A stretch of DNA of 64,000 bases from Candidatus Gallacutalibacter stercoravium (lineage in GTDB: Bacteria; Bacillota; Clostridia; Oscillospirales; Acutalibacteraceae), in contig DVJE01000030.1 of the NCBI GenBank assembly GCA_018716975.1, positions 1-64,000 of the forward strand. Direction: 5' to 3'. Under the pieces are notes generated by a model that worked only from the letters and a program-made list of their open reading frames with translations, ran no database searches and had not been told where the DNA came from. How positions within the stretch are numbered: position 1 is the stretch's first letter; each line of letters opens with the position of its first letter. A program made the translations under genes and the position numbers. Positions 8,921 through 17,669 of the stretch are shown here, piece after piece.

Positions 8921-9799
8921 TTATTTTAAGCGCACGGTTTCGGCTACCTGATACAAATATTGGCCATATTCCGTTTTGCTAAACCGCTGGGCCTGCTCCA
9001 ACAGCTGCTCTTTGGTAATAAAACGGTTGCGGTAAGCGATTTCTTCTAAGCAGGCCACATAAAGCCCTTGCCGGGTTTGCACGGCTTCAATAAAGTTCGC
9101 GGCCGCCAGCATCGCACGGTGTGTGCCGGTATCCAGCCAAGCCATTCCTCTGCCGAACAACTCTACCTTTAACTTGCCCGCCTGAAGATAGGTATTATTT
9201 ACCGATGTGATCTCCAATTCTCCCCTAGCCGACGGTTTCACCTGCTTGGCGATAGAAGCCACGTTGTTGTCATAAAAATACAGTCCAGGCACCGCATAGT
9301 TGGATTTAGGATGGACGGGCTTCTCCTCAATAGAGAGCACATTACCGTCATCATCAAAATCCACCACGCCAAATTCCGAGGGGTTGCTCACATGGTAGCC
9401 AAAAATTGTAGCGCCATCTTTGCGCGCAGCCGCCTTCTGTAAACGTTCAGAAAAGCCGTAGCCATAAAAAATATTGTCGCCCAATACGAGGCAAACATTA
9501 TCATTGCCAATAAAGGACTCTCCCAGGATAAAAGCCTCTGCCAGGCCGCGGGGCTCGTTTTGCACCGTGTAGCTGATGTTCATCCCCAGTTGGCTACCGT
9601 CGCCCAGAAGTTGCTCAAATACCGGCACATCTCGGGGGGTAGAGATAATCAAAACATCGCGCACCTGCGCCAGCATCAGAGTAGAAAGGGGATAATAAAT
9701 CATGGGTTTGTCATAAACGGTTAAAATCTGTTTGGAACATGCAATGGTAGAAGGGTACAACCTGGTACCCGCGCCGCCTGCTAAAATAATTCCTTTCAC
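8921..9799 (-). CDS. rfbA: glucose-1-phosphate thymidylyltransferase
   Basis: RmlA, first and feedback-controlled enzyme of dTDP-L-rhamnose synthesis: glucose-1-phosphate + dTTP to dTDP-glucose + PPi. Nucleotidyltransferase signature [11 protein letters not shown] at residues 8-18, KPMIYYPLS near 30, VLGDNIFYG near 105, and the EEKP lysine motif near 160 that binds sugar phosphate. Start: GTG at 9799 with GGAGG 7 nt upstream; this gives 292 residues, the normal RmlA length. It is the first gene behind the promoter at 10214-10242 and a leader of about 400 nt, so it probably heads a transcript covering rfbA-D-B-C and the ABC exporter. Confidence 0.96.
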   Translation of the reverse strand: MKGIILAGGAGTRLYPSTIACSKQILTVYDKPMIYYPLSTLMLAQVRDVLIISTPRDVPVFEQLLGDGSQLGMNISYTVQNEPRGLAEAFILGESFIGNDNVCLVLGDNIFYGYGFSERLQKAAARKDGATIFGYHVSNPSEFGVVDFDDDGNVLSIEEKPVHPKSNYAVPGLYFYDNNVASIAKQVKPSARGELEITSVNNTYLQAGKLKVELFGRGMAWLDTGTHRAMLAAANFIEAVQTRQGLYVACLEEIAYRNRFITKEQLLEQAQRFSKTEYGQYLYQVAETVRLK

Positions 9800-10206
9800 A
9801 GCAAAACCTCCATCCAATCTGTTGTGAATTCACTTTGGTTTAAATAAAACAGGTTGTCCGCTCTTCTGCGGGTCAAAGATAAGCCCCATGCACCCACAAG
9901 AAACGCGTTTTATGCACAAGCCGCCAACCGGCGCCTTCTCGAAACAAATAAGAAAGATGCACACAGCCCTATCACGCTGCCATAGCATTCCATCAGCTGT
10001 ACCACGCGCCATCGATTCGTTTTTCGCTCTAAAATTTGATTAGGCTTTTTTCTCTGGCACCAGATTGCCGCCCAGCTCGGTGCGTAATCGCTACTATACA
10101 AAGCGCCGCATCCCAAGCACATGCAAGGGATCGCCCCACATAGCACCCCGCTACGCAAAAACAAAACAACAACTTGCAACCCCGTTAGCAGGGCACAAAC
10201 GGGGTG
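9800..10206 (-). other. long untranslated leader upstream of rfbA
   Basis: About 400 bases between the promoter and rfbA in which I find no credible gene: the short frames on both strands lack ribosome sites and family resemblance. Near the 5' end of the leftward transcript a hairpin is visible, CCCCGTT/AACGGGG arms at about 10180-10204. A smaller CCGC/GCGG hairpin lies near 9860-9873. Long leaders before polysaccharide operons are often targets of processive antitermination, but no ops/JUMPstart element was recognised. Confidence 0.4.
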
Positions 10207-10213
10207 TGCACAC

Positions 10214-10242
10214 ATTATATCACATAATGCTTACCCTGTCAG
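10214..10242 (-). promoter_or_regulatory. promoter for the rfb-exporter transcript
   Basis: Complement of 10237-10242 is CTGACA (5/6). After a 17-nt spacer comes a perfect TATAAT (complement of 10214-10219) preceded by TGA, an extended -10. A second, weaker candidate (TTGACA at the complement of 10294-10299 with TATGAC 17 nt later) lies upstream. Confidence 0.65.
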
Positions 10243-10295
10243 GACATTGAAGCAACGAATTCTACACCACGTCATAAAATTAACTGTAAAATTTG

Positions 10296-11219
10296 TCAAA
10301 TAAATAGCACCTGCCCCACTTTCAGCCGTATGCCGCGCTTCCAGGTTCCATAACGCAATAAAACCCCCAAACGCTTCCACTTGTTAAGAACAGGAATTTT
10401 CGCATACGCTCTTGCCATCTCCAATTGTTCAGGGCTCATGCGGTGCGAAAAGCGGCGTACAAATACTTCTGCCTGCCAACTGGTGGTGTACAAAGCCCGT
10501 CTGGCCCCTGTAGCATTGCGAGCCCGGTTCCAATTATAACGCAGGCTGCCCGCATCCTTGGCACCCACCTGGTTGCCGGTGTGCTGGCGGTACAAAACCG
10601 TGGCCTTATCCACAAACCCAATACCCCCAAAGCAGGCAGCGATCAAGGCAAGCCACCAGTCGTGCATAATAATATCTGGGTCGTCCTCCCCCGCCAACAA
10701 CAACAACGGTTTGTTCACCATTACGGTGCACCCTGTTACCACATTCTGCACCAAAAGCTGACGAAAACGAACCGCCTGAGGATTCAGCTTCTGCCTTTGG
10801 ATCATGGAGGGAGCCACTGTATTTAGCCGCTCATCCACCACCGTTAAGTCCGTATGCACCAGCACAGGCGCGCCAGGGTTTTCTTTCTCCTTCGCGCGCA
10901 TGGCTGCAAGGGTCACTTCAATCTTATCTGGCAACCACACGTCGTCGTGATCGCTAAACATCACATATTCCCCTTGGGCATGCTTCATTAAGTCAAAAAA
11001 ATTACAGCGCGCGCTGCCGGAATTACTCCCCCTGCGCAACGCAAGGATCTGTTTTGGATACCGGCTGGCATACCGCTGCACCACTTCCCAGGTATCGTCG
11101 GACGAAGCGTCGTCTTGTATGATTAAGCGCCAATCCCGCACTGTCTGGTTTAAAATTGATTGCAACTGTTCTTCCACATACCGCTGCCCATTATACACAG
11201 CCATTAAAATATCCACCAT
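10296..11219 (-). CDS. family 2 glycosyltransferase, RgpB-like rhamnosyltransferase
   Basis: GT-A fold, 307 residues. The N-terminus VDILMAVYNGQRYVEEQLQS, IIQDDASSDDTW near 33 and the metal-binding FSDHDDVWLPDK near 89 match the RgpB/WfgS group, which add alpha-linked L-rhamnose from dTDP-rhamnose. The C-terminal half has a hydrophobic stretch near 190 and a basic tail, suggesting membrane association. It is immediately upstream of the rfb promoter region and 30 bp downstream of another glycosyltransferase. Rhamnosyl specificity is inferred from resemblance and from the neighbouring rfb genes. Confidence 0.85.
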   Translation of the reverse strand: MVDILMAVYNGQRYVEEQLQSILNQTVRDWRLIIQDDASSDDTWEVVQRYASRYPKQILALRRGSNSGSARCNFFDLMKHAQGEYVMFSDHDDVWLPDKIEVTLAAMRAKEKENPGAPVLVHTDLTVVDERLNTVAPSMIQRQKLNPQAVRFRQLLVQNVVTGCTVMVNKPLLLLAGEDDPDIIMHDWWLALIAACFGGIGFVDKATVLYRQHTGNQVGAKDAGSLRYNWNRARNATGARRALYTTSWQAEVFVRRFSHRMSPEQLEMARAYAKIPVLNKWKRLGVLLRYGTWKRGIRLKVGQVLFI

Positions 11220-11249
11220 ATAAGCGCTTTCCCCCTTATTTTAGCGGAG

Positions 11250-12113
11250 CTACCCTCTGCTAACCAACGATCTGGCTAAGGATAACGCGTAGCGGCAACC
11301 AATGCCGCAATAAACGACAACAGTGGTAAAAATGCTGTATTGCTTCATATAATGCTTGCGGTAAAATAAAATCATGGCATGGTGAAAATGATAAATAACC
11401 TTGCGTGACTTGGTGTGCAAACCGCTTTGCCCTTTTAAATGGGTCATCCAGGCATCTGCGTAATACACCACTTGATATCCCTGCTTTTTCACTCGATAGC
11501 ACAAATCCAAGTCTTCGCCATACATAAAATAATCTTCATCAAAACCGCCGATACTGTTAAACAGCTGGGCCGGCATCATCAAAAAAGAACCAGACACCGC
11601 GTCTACTTGGCTGGTTTGATGCTCGCCAATAAATGTTTGCCGGTAGGCGCCGTACTTTTTGCTTTCTGGATGCTTTTTATCCAGCCCCAGAAAATAATAA
11701 AGCGACGCTCCAGGAGTGGGGAACCCTCGTTTACAACCATGATCCAACGTGCCGTCTTGCAGCAAAGTGCGTATTCCCAACGCGCCTATATCGGGGTGGC
11801 TTTTCATATACTCCACGCACTTTTGCAAAGCGCCGTCGTGCACAATGGTATCGGAATTTAAAAAAAGCAAATACCGCCCCTCGGCCTTTTGCGCCCCCAA
11901 ATTACAAGCGTGGCCAAATCCCCGGTTTTCTATGCCATACAGCACTTTTAAATTTAAGTAATCCTCCAATTCATACTGCTTGGATAGGTCGGTTGAATTA
12001 TCCACCACCACAATCTCAAAAGAAATATCACGGGTTTGCTCTTGTACAGAAGCAATTGTTTGAGCCGTGAGCTCTTTTGTATTGTGGTTAATGATAATAA
12101 CAGACAAATCCAT
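11250..12113 (-). CDS. family 2 glycosyltransferase, WbbL-like rhamnosyltransferase
   Basis: GT2 of 287 residues starting MDLSVIIINHNTKEL, with IVVVDNSTD near 38, FLNSDTIV near 92 (metal site) and the acceptor-region MYGEDLDLCYRVKKQGY near 205. This pattern fits WbbL-type enzymes that transfer rhamnose to a polyprenyl-PP-GlcNAc primer. Start ATG at 12113 has GGAGG 7 nt upstream, so the few upstream in-frame codons are not used. It follows the initiating transferase by 17 bp, in line with adding the second sugar. Rhamnose as donor is an inference. Confidence 0.85.
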   Translation of the reverse strand: MDLSVIIINHNTKELTAQTIASVQEQTRDISFEIVVVDNSTDLSKQYELEDYLNLKVLYGIENRGFGHACNLGAQKAEGRYLLFLNSDTIVHDGALQKCVEYMKSHPDIGALGIRTLLQDGTLDHGCKRGFPTPGASLYYFLGLDKKHPESKKYGAYRQTFIGEHQTSQVDAVSGSFLMMPAQLFNSIGGFDEDYFMYGEDLDLCYRVKKQGYQVVYYADAWMTHLKGQSGLHTKSRKVIYHFHHAMILFYRKHYMKQYSIFTTVVVYCGIGCRYALSLARSLVSRG

Positions 12114-12130
12114 GAAACAGCCTCCATTCA

Positions 12131-13513
12131 TCAGTTTTGAACATCCGGCGAGTCGAGGTCATCCAACGGCGTGGCCTTGCCATCCGTCACCCCCTCGGTG
12201 CTTTCGGGGATGAACATCACCTTGATGGTCATTAAAATTAACTTAAGATCCAGTAAAAAGGAATAGTTCTCAATATAGAACAAATCCATCTTCAATTTAT
12301 CATAGGGAACGGTATTGTATTTGCCCAATATCTGGGCATAACCAGTTAGGCCGGCCTTTACCTTTAAGCGATAGCTAAATTCAGGCATACTGCGTTCGTA
12401 TTCCTGCGCCAGCTCCGGGCGCTCCGGCCGGGGCCCCACAATAGACATATCCCCTTTGAACACATTGATAAGCTGGGGCAGCTCATCCAACCGAAGCCTA
12501 CGTATCACACGCCCTACAGGCGTGATCCTATCGTCATGCTGGCAAGAGAGGCGAGCCACGCCGTCGCTTTCAGCATCCACCACCATGCTGCGGAACTTAT
12601 AAACGTTAAATTCCTTGCCGTTTAAAGTAAGCCGCCTTTGCTTAAACAGCACCGGGCCCCTATCACACAGTTTAATAGCTGCCGCAATAAGCAACAACAA
12701 CGGGCTGGCCACTAGCAGCGCCACAGAAGAAAACAACAAGTCCAACGCCCGCTTGGCCAAGCGCTGATCAAACGAAAGCCCCATATTGCGGCACAATAGC
12801 AGCGGCGTATCAAACAAATCTATTTTATCCGCTCCCATAATGATAATATCCGAAAGCTTAGGCGTTAAATAAACACGAATGTCCCTATCGAAGCAATACT
12901 TCAATAACTTGTTGCGCATTTCAGATTTTACATCACACAGCACCACCGCTGAATAAGGGGATATCTGGCGTATCACTTCGTCGTATCCTTGCGCTACATC
13001 CACCGCCGCACAAATCAAATATTTGTCGTACCGCTTGCTCATTTTATACACCAAACGGGTGGCTGATTTGCTGCCGTAAACCATAATCATTTTTCGCGGT
13101 GGGAACACACGGTAATACACCAAATTTGCCCCATAAGCCCACAGAATAATCAGCGAAAGCTGGGCTAATGTCATCAGCAGCAGCGGTATAGGCCACACAA
13201 AATACCGGCCGATCAGGCTAACCTGGCAATAGGTAAGCACATTGGTGAAAAAGAGCGCAAGCACCTGCGAATATATGAGCTCTGAAACACGCAAAGAACC
13301 TACTTTATAGCCGCCGTAGATGCGGGTGAACGTATAGAGCAACACAGCATAAATCGCCACAACCAGCCAATGGCCGCGCCGGTAAAAGGTAGGCCCAATG
13401 CGGTCACTGTAAAACACTTCCCATACATACCAAAAAATTCCTGTATGTGCAGCCAAAGCAGTAAGACCTAAAACAAACATGACCGCACGTTTATATTTTA
13501 CAAAGCGTTCCAT
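12131..13513 (-). CDS. long polyprenyl glycosylphosphotransferase (initiating enzyme)
   Basis: 460-residue WbaP/CpsE-type enzyme that starts glycan assembly by placing hexose- or HexNAc-1-phosphate on undecaprenyl phosphate. Four hydrophobic segments (~8-28, 45-63, 80-103, 108-130) precede a Rossmann-like soluble domain (~140-250). The C-terminal catalytic domain has a membrane hairpin near 265-290, NVYKFRSMVVDAE near 312, RLRLDELPQLINV near 345 with the catalytic Asp-Glu, VGPRPERPE near 365 and GLTGYAQILGKYN near 397. It is clearly paralogous along its full length to the plus-strand gene at 33329-34807. It heads the small operon containing the two following rhamnosyltransferases, after a 342-bp gap. 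Confidence 0.93.
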   Translation of the reverse strand: MERFVKYKRAVMFVLGLTALAAHTGIFWYVWEVFYSDRIGPTFYRRGHWLVVAIYAVLLYTFTRIYGGYKVGSLRVSELIYSQVLALFFTNVLTYCQVSLIGRYFVWPIPLLLMTLAQLSLIILWAYGANLVYYRVFPPRKMIMVYGSKSATRLVYKMSKRYDKYLICAAVDVAQGYDEVIRQISPYSAVVLCDVKSEMRNKLLKYCFDRDIRVYLTPKLSDIIIMGADKIDLFDTPLLLCRNMGLSFDQRLAKRALDLLFSSVALLVASPLLLLIAAAIKLCDRGPVLFKQRRLTLNGKEFNVYKFRSMVVDAESDGVARLSCQHDDRITPVGRVIRRLRLDELPQLINVFKGDMSIVGPRPERPELAQEYERSMPEFSYRLKVKAGLTGYAQILGKYNTVPYDKLKMDLFYIENYSFLLDLKLILMTIKVMFIPESTEGVTDGKATPLDDLDSPDVQN

Positions 13514-13855
13514 GGTTCCCCCAATGCTCTGCCAAATGTAGCAAAACGAAAAACATTTTTACCACACAGGCTGAGATAGCAAAACACCCCGATTGTTACA
13601 GCAAAGCGACTCATTTCTTAGGCAAGAAACCGCTTAATTCTTACACGAAAGTAAACAAACAACGATTAGTTTACCAGGTTCCAGCAGGAAATGCAAGTTT
13701 TTGCCATTGCAGTACACGATATAGGGTCACAACCCACCGCTCCAACCAAAAAACAACCGTTTTTAGCATAGCGAAAAAATATGAACGGCATGAAACAAAA
13801 ATATGAAAGAAAATTGCAGCATTGCCCGCAGGCCGGGCCTACGGAAGCCGCAAAC
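13514..13855. other. intergenic gap with candidate promoter
   Basis: No gene is supported here. Reading leftward there is a candidate promoter, TTGCAT (complement of 13691-13696), 17-nt spacer, TAAACT (complement of 13668-13673) preceded by TGG, which could serve the initiating transferase at 13513. A TTTCTT/AAGAAA hairpin lies close to 13615-13630. The stretch next to the upstream gene (13800-13850) looks featureless. Confidence 0.4.
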
Positions 13856-14962
13856 CTACCCTTTCATCTTTTCGTCCAATTCCCGCACCACCTGCTGGGC
13901 GCGGTGCAACCAAAGATTTTCTGCCAACAAAGCCTGGCGCTGGTTGGCACAACACTGCCGGTAAAGAGCCGGGTCGCCTAGCAGCTTTTTTACCCCTTGG
14001 GCAAAATCCCCGGCCGTATTGCCCACAATCACGCCGGAGCCCGCCTTTTTCACCTGCAAGCTCATCTCTTTGCTGTCTGAAAGCACCACAGGCAGCCCGT
14101 AGCCCATATACTCGAACAGCTTAATGGAAAGGCACAGCTCGTTGTATTGCGACTGAATACGGGGAATCAGCGCAATATCCGCCCGCCGGTACAGCGGCTC
14201 CAGTTCGGCGCCAGAGGCGTGATGGATTTCCATCCAGGGCGCTTCGCGGTACCGCTGCGGAATCTGATTGAGTTCCGCCTGGCGGCACACCAGCAGCAAC
14301 GGGTATTTGCCGCAGTCCTCCCCCTGGTTAAGCATCTCATAAGCCCCCAGCAGAATCTCAATGCCATAAGCTTTAGAAATCCCCCCCACATAAATGCCGG
14401 TATTGGTACGCACCGATGAAAGCGGCGTTTCGGGCAGGCGGTTTTCCCCCGCCGGCGGCAGGGTACGCCTATCGGCAAAAGAAAAATAGTCCGCCATGGT
14501 CTGGGTAGGAAAATATATAATATCCGCGCAACGGCCCAGCATTCTCTCGTCCCTAGCATGCAACAGGTTCAGACCCGCGTTTTTCATCCGCCGGACGAAT
14601 CCGGGCGGCGGTGATAAAAACTCCTTGCCCAGTTTGTAAAAGGCATCGCGAAAAAAGTAAGCAACGGGCACACCCATTTTATGCACCCGGCGGATCAGAC
14701 GCACGTCGAACCCGTTCATAATAGGGTAGACGTTGGGCTCAATATAGCAGTAATCCGGTCGGTTGTTATCCAGCCAACGGTTGATCTCCTCTACGTTTGC
14801 CCGGCGCTGCGCCCGGTTTTCTTTGGCCTGGCTGCCGCTGAGCAGCTTTACCTGCAACCCGGCCTCTTCAAAAGCACGGTACATCATCTGCGGGCGCATC
14901 GTGGAGCCAGAGGAGCAGTCCTTGCCAAAGTCGATATAGGTGATATACAGCATCTTTTTCAT
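13856..14962 (-). CDS. GT4-type glycosyltransferase
   Basis: GT-B fold enzyme, 368 residues. The N-terminal domain starts KKMLYITYIDFGKDC, with an acceptor-side SGSTMRPQMMYRAF segment. The C-terminal nucleotide-sugar domain begins near 190 (TGIYVGGISKAYGIEIL) and contains LCLSIKLFEYMGYGLPVVLS near 278-297, the E-x7-E type donor-binding motif region of GT4. A short hydrophobic patch near 125 may allow membrane contact. It overlaps the ligase-like gene upstream by 4 bp, so the two are coupled. Sugar specificity is not readable. Confidence 0.82.
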   Translation of the reverse strand: MKKMLYITYIDFGKDCSSGSTMRPQMMYRAFEEAGLQVKLLSGSQAKENRAQRRANVEEINRWLDNNRPDYCYIEPNVYPIMNGFDVRLIRRVHKMGVPVAYFFRDAFYKLGKEFLSPPPGFVRRMKNAGLNLLHARDERMLGRCADIIYFPTQTMADYFSFADRRTLPPAGENRLPETPLSSVRTNTGIYVGGISKAYGIEILLGAYEMLNQGEDCGKYPLLLVCRQAELNQIPQRYREAPWMEIHHASGAELEPLYRRADIALIPRIQSQYNELCLSIKLFEYMGYGLPVVLSDSKEMSLQVKKAGSGVIVGNTAGDFAQGVKKLLGDPALYRQCCANQRQALLAENLWLHRAQQVVRELDEKMKG

Positions 14963-16557
14963 GTGCTTTCACCCTTTCTTTCGCGCTTTGTAAAAACAGC
15001 CCTATCCATCACCGGCGCCTGCACCATCCAATACAGAAAAGAGATCAGTGAGCCAAAGGGGTAAAATACCGATTCCAGCAGCGACACCACGCCAAAGCCA
15101 CCCATCACTAAAACTGGGAACAGGGCATAATCGCTTTGCTCGCGCCGGCGCAGAAAGAACCGCACGGCAAACACCGCCGAAATAATATTAAGCGCAAAAT
15201 AGCACACAGCGGTAAACACGCCGTTGTCAAAAGCCACCTGGATATAGGTGTTGTGGGCCGTCTTCTTCTCCCCCACAATTTCGTTCACATACAGTGCCCG
15301 GTTGGCGTTGCCAAACAGATTAACCTCGCGTAGATAGGTTTTCCACACATCAAAACGGTAGGTGCTTATCTCGTTGGCGTCTTTCCCCTGGGTGCTGAAA
15401 CGGTCGGTGAGTCCACCTAGAATTCCTCCAAGAGACTGCTGATTTTGCTCTTCCTGTCCGCTCTCCCCAGCAGGGGCCGAAGATGCGCCTTGCGCCTGCT
15501 CTCCCTCAGCCGCAGGGGGCTGTGTTGGCGCCGTTTTCTCCCCGCTGTCGCTGGATGCAGTATCCTCTTGCCCAGATGCCTGGCCGGGCTCTTGGCCGGA
15601 CGCTTGCTCAGAGGACGCCAGCAAAGCCTCATGCTGCTCTAAAGCAAACATATCCACCGGGTGGTTCACCAAACCGCTGAACAATTGAATAGCTCCAAAG
15701 CACAGCGGGTAGCACACCACAACGCTAATCAGTAAAGCCGCCGCCGTTTTGATCAAGCCGCGCAGGCGTTTGCCCTTGTGGTCAAACCATGTGGTAACCA
15801 CCAGCCACAACACCAACACAAACAGAGCCGCCACCAACGCTGTGCGGGACTGGCTAAAGATTAAGAAGGCCGCCGCTACTCCTATGGCGGCCAATGGGAG
15901 GAACAGGCTCTTAATAGAAAAGCCGTGCCGCAATTTGGCGCCCATTAGGCCGAGGGCCGCCATTAGCGTTACCGTCATATACTGTCCCAAGGTGTTGGGG
16001 TTGGTAAACATACCGGCGTACTGGGCCCCGGTTAGCGGGCAAAAGAGCATAGACGCCAGCACAAATGCACCGGTAAACCACAGCACCGCCCGGCATAGGC
16101 AGGCAAACAGCACGTCATAATCTCCGCGGTTGTTCCAAATAAAGAAAAGGCACGGGAACACCAGGCTCATAATAAAAAAGTCGGGCAGCCAATCCACCGA
16201 CACCGCCACCGAGGCGATGAGCATAAATAGGCACATGGCATACCATATCCCCGCCAACCAAGGGTTCCAATTCTTTTTCTCCAGCTTTCCCCGAATAGAG
16301 AACAAAGCCGCCAACAGCATAATCACACAGCCCAGCAAGTCAAAGAAAAAGAATTGCAGCACTTGGGGGATAGGCGCCAAGCGCAAAAAACGAGCGCCCA
16401 ATCCAGAAAGACGCACATAGTGCTGCAACGTCATCAGAAAAAACGAGAGGGTCAGCAGCCGCTGCGCCGCTTTATCGCTGATATGGCCGGCAAGCCTTTC
16501 CAAAGGGCGCATCACCCAAATAAATACACTTTGCAGGCCGGATATTGCGTGCTTCAC
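14959..16557 (-). CDS. O-antigen ligase / polymerase family membrane protein
   Basis: Polytopic protein (532 residues, about 11-12 membrane spans) with the Wzy_C/WaaL core: FSQSRTALVAALFVLVLWL near 233-250, and a large outer loop ending SGGxxNRFxxW-like around residues 385-425 (RFDVWKTYLREVNLFGNANR, then AHNTYIQVAFDNG). Such proteins polymerise or ligate lipid-linked glycans on the outer face. Unusually, the outer loop contains a low-complexity stretch (residues ~310-375) rich in Gln, Glu, Ser, Ala and Gly, which is not expected in the family. It overlaps its neighbours on both sides by 4 bp. In a Gram-positive, transfer to a wall or lipid acceptor, or polymerisation, are both possible. Confidence 0.85.
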   Translation of the reverse strand: MKHAISGLQSVFIWVMRPLERLAGHISDKAAQRLLTLSFFLMTLQHYVRLSGLGARFLRLAPIPQVLQFFFFDLLGCVIMLLAALFSIRGKLEKKNWNPWLAGIWYAMCLFMLIASVAVSVDWLPDFFIMSLVFPCLFFIWNNRGDYDVLFACLCRAVLWFTGAFVLASMLFCPLTGAQYAGMFTNPNTLGQYMTVTLMAALGLMGAKLRHGFSIKSLFLPLAAIGVAAAFLIFSQSRTALVAALFVLVLWLVVTTWFDHKGKRLRGLIKTAAALLISVVVCYPLCFGAIQLFSGLVNHPVDMFALEQHEALLASSEQASGQEPGQASGQEDTASSDSGEKTAPTQPPAAEGEQAQGASSAPAGESGQEEQNQQSLGGILGGLTDRFSTQGKDANEISTYRFDVWKTYLREVNLFGNANRALYVNEIVGEKKTAHNTYIQVAFDNGVFTAVCYFALNIISAVFAVRFFLRRREQSDYALFPVLVMGGFGVVSLLESVFYPFGSLISFLYWMVQAPVMDRAVFTKRERKGEST

Positions 16558-17669
16558 CGGGCCTTTCCCCCTTCCGTTGCATAGGCTTCATATAAATTTT
16601 GCGCCACCTGCTCCCAGGTAAATTGGTGTTGAATTTTTTGCAGGTTGCCGGATTTTTCTTCCAACAGTTGCGGATGCTGAGCCAGCTCTGTCAGCAGTGA
16701 GCGCAATTTTTGCTCGTCGTGGCAATCCACCGCCCAGCCGATTTGATAGCGCTCCACCAGCGGCTGCGCCTCGGATGCGGCAGAAACAATCACCGGGGTA
16801 GCGCTCAGAATACCCTCATACACTTTAAGGGGCACGGCGCTTTTCCAATTGGGCACATCGGTATTGTATACGCAATAAAGCACGTCGGTGTTTTCAAAAA
16901 GCCCCTTGCTTTCGGTCAGGCCGTTATAACGGCCTGTAACCGCTATTTCAGGGTAGCGCTCGGCTAGCTGTTTCATCGCCTCATAGGCGGTGCCCATGCC
17001 GTGAATGGCCACTGAAACGCCCGTTATCCCATGGGCAGCCCGCACCAGCATAGCAAGACTGTCCTCATCCCGCACAGAACCGATATAATTCACACGCAAG
17101 CGCTGGGATGAGGTGCGGCAAAAGGGTTCCATCATGTCCTTGTTGGGATAATTGGGCAAAAAGACTAATTTATGCAAATTCTTTTTGGCCACCGCCTCTT
17201 TTTGCCGGCGGTTAAGATAAACAATCCGCCAGCTGCGGCTTTGCAGCCGGCGCACCACAAAGCGCACCAGGGGCCTTATTTTGGCGTAAGATCCGCTTTC
17301 GTAAAACTCGTGCATATCAAAAACGACCTTCCGCCCGCCAAAACCTGCTATCCAGCCCGCCAGCATACCGTCCAGATCGTGGCAATGCAAAAAGTCCACC
17401 CGCTTGCCCTTAAGATAGCGGCGGCAGGCTTTGCCGAAAGCCAACAATCCCTTAATTTGATGTAGGCCCGAGCCGTATTGGGAGGCGATAAAAAAACGCT
17501 TGATACGCACGCCGTTAAGCGTTTCTTCCTCCTTATCGCGGTAGCGCAAATCCCTATCCCAGCAAAGAATTTCCACCTGATGGCCCTGCTGGGTTAGGCC
17601 AACAGCCTCTTTATACACGCGTAAATCGGGGTCAAAACTGTTGGTGAGCACCATAAAAACCGCGCTCAT
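16554..17669 (-). CDS. GT4-type glycosyltransferase
   Basis: GT-B enzyme of 371 residues. N-terminal domain: MVLTNSFDPDLRVYKEAVGL, DFLHCHDLDGMLAGWIAGF near 103 and DMHEFYESG near 126, a combination common in GT4 enzymes of capsule loci. C-terminal domain: NYIGSVRDEDSL near 207 and VPLKVYEGILSATPVIVSAASEA near 282, where the Glu of KVYEG is the donor-site acid. ATG at 17669 is preferred because GGGAG precedes it and it overlaps the upstream stop as ATGA, which implies coupling to the WbpB-like gene. Substrate unknown; adjacency to the Wbp genes suggests it could add the diacetamido uronic acid. Confidence 0.82.
   Translation of the reverse strand: MSAVFMVLTNSFDPDLRVYKEAVGLTQQGHQVEILCWDRDLRYRDKEEETLNGVRIKRFFIASQYGSGLHQIKGLLAFGKACRRYLKGKRVDFLHCHDLDGMLAGWIAGFGGRKVVFDMHEFYESGSYAKIRPLVRFVVRRLQSRSWRIVYLNRRQKEAVAKKNLHKLVFLPNYPNKDMMEPFCRTSSQRLRVNYIGSVRDEDSLAMLVRAAHGITGVSVAIHGMGTAYEAMKQLAERYPEIAVTGRYNGLTESKGLFENTDVLYCVYNTDVPNWKSAVPLKVYEGILSATPVIVSAASEAQPLVERYQIGWAVDCHDEQKLRSLLTELAQHPQLLEEKSGNLQKIQHQFTWEQVAQNLYEAYATEGGKAR

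Noticed and set aside
9830..10215. Overlapping small minus-strand frames between rfbA and the RgpB-like gene
   Set aside because: No ribosome sites and no recognisable protein; one runs through the likely promoter. Better explained as an untranslated leader.
10140..10242. ops/JUMPstart-like antitermination element before rfbA
   Set aside because: No stretch matches the GGCGGTAGC core well; only loosely similar text was found, so it was not called.
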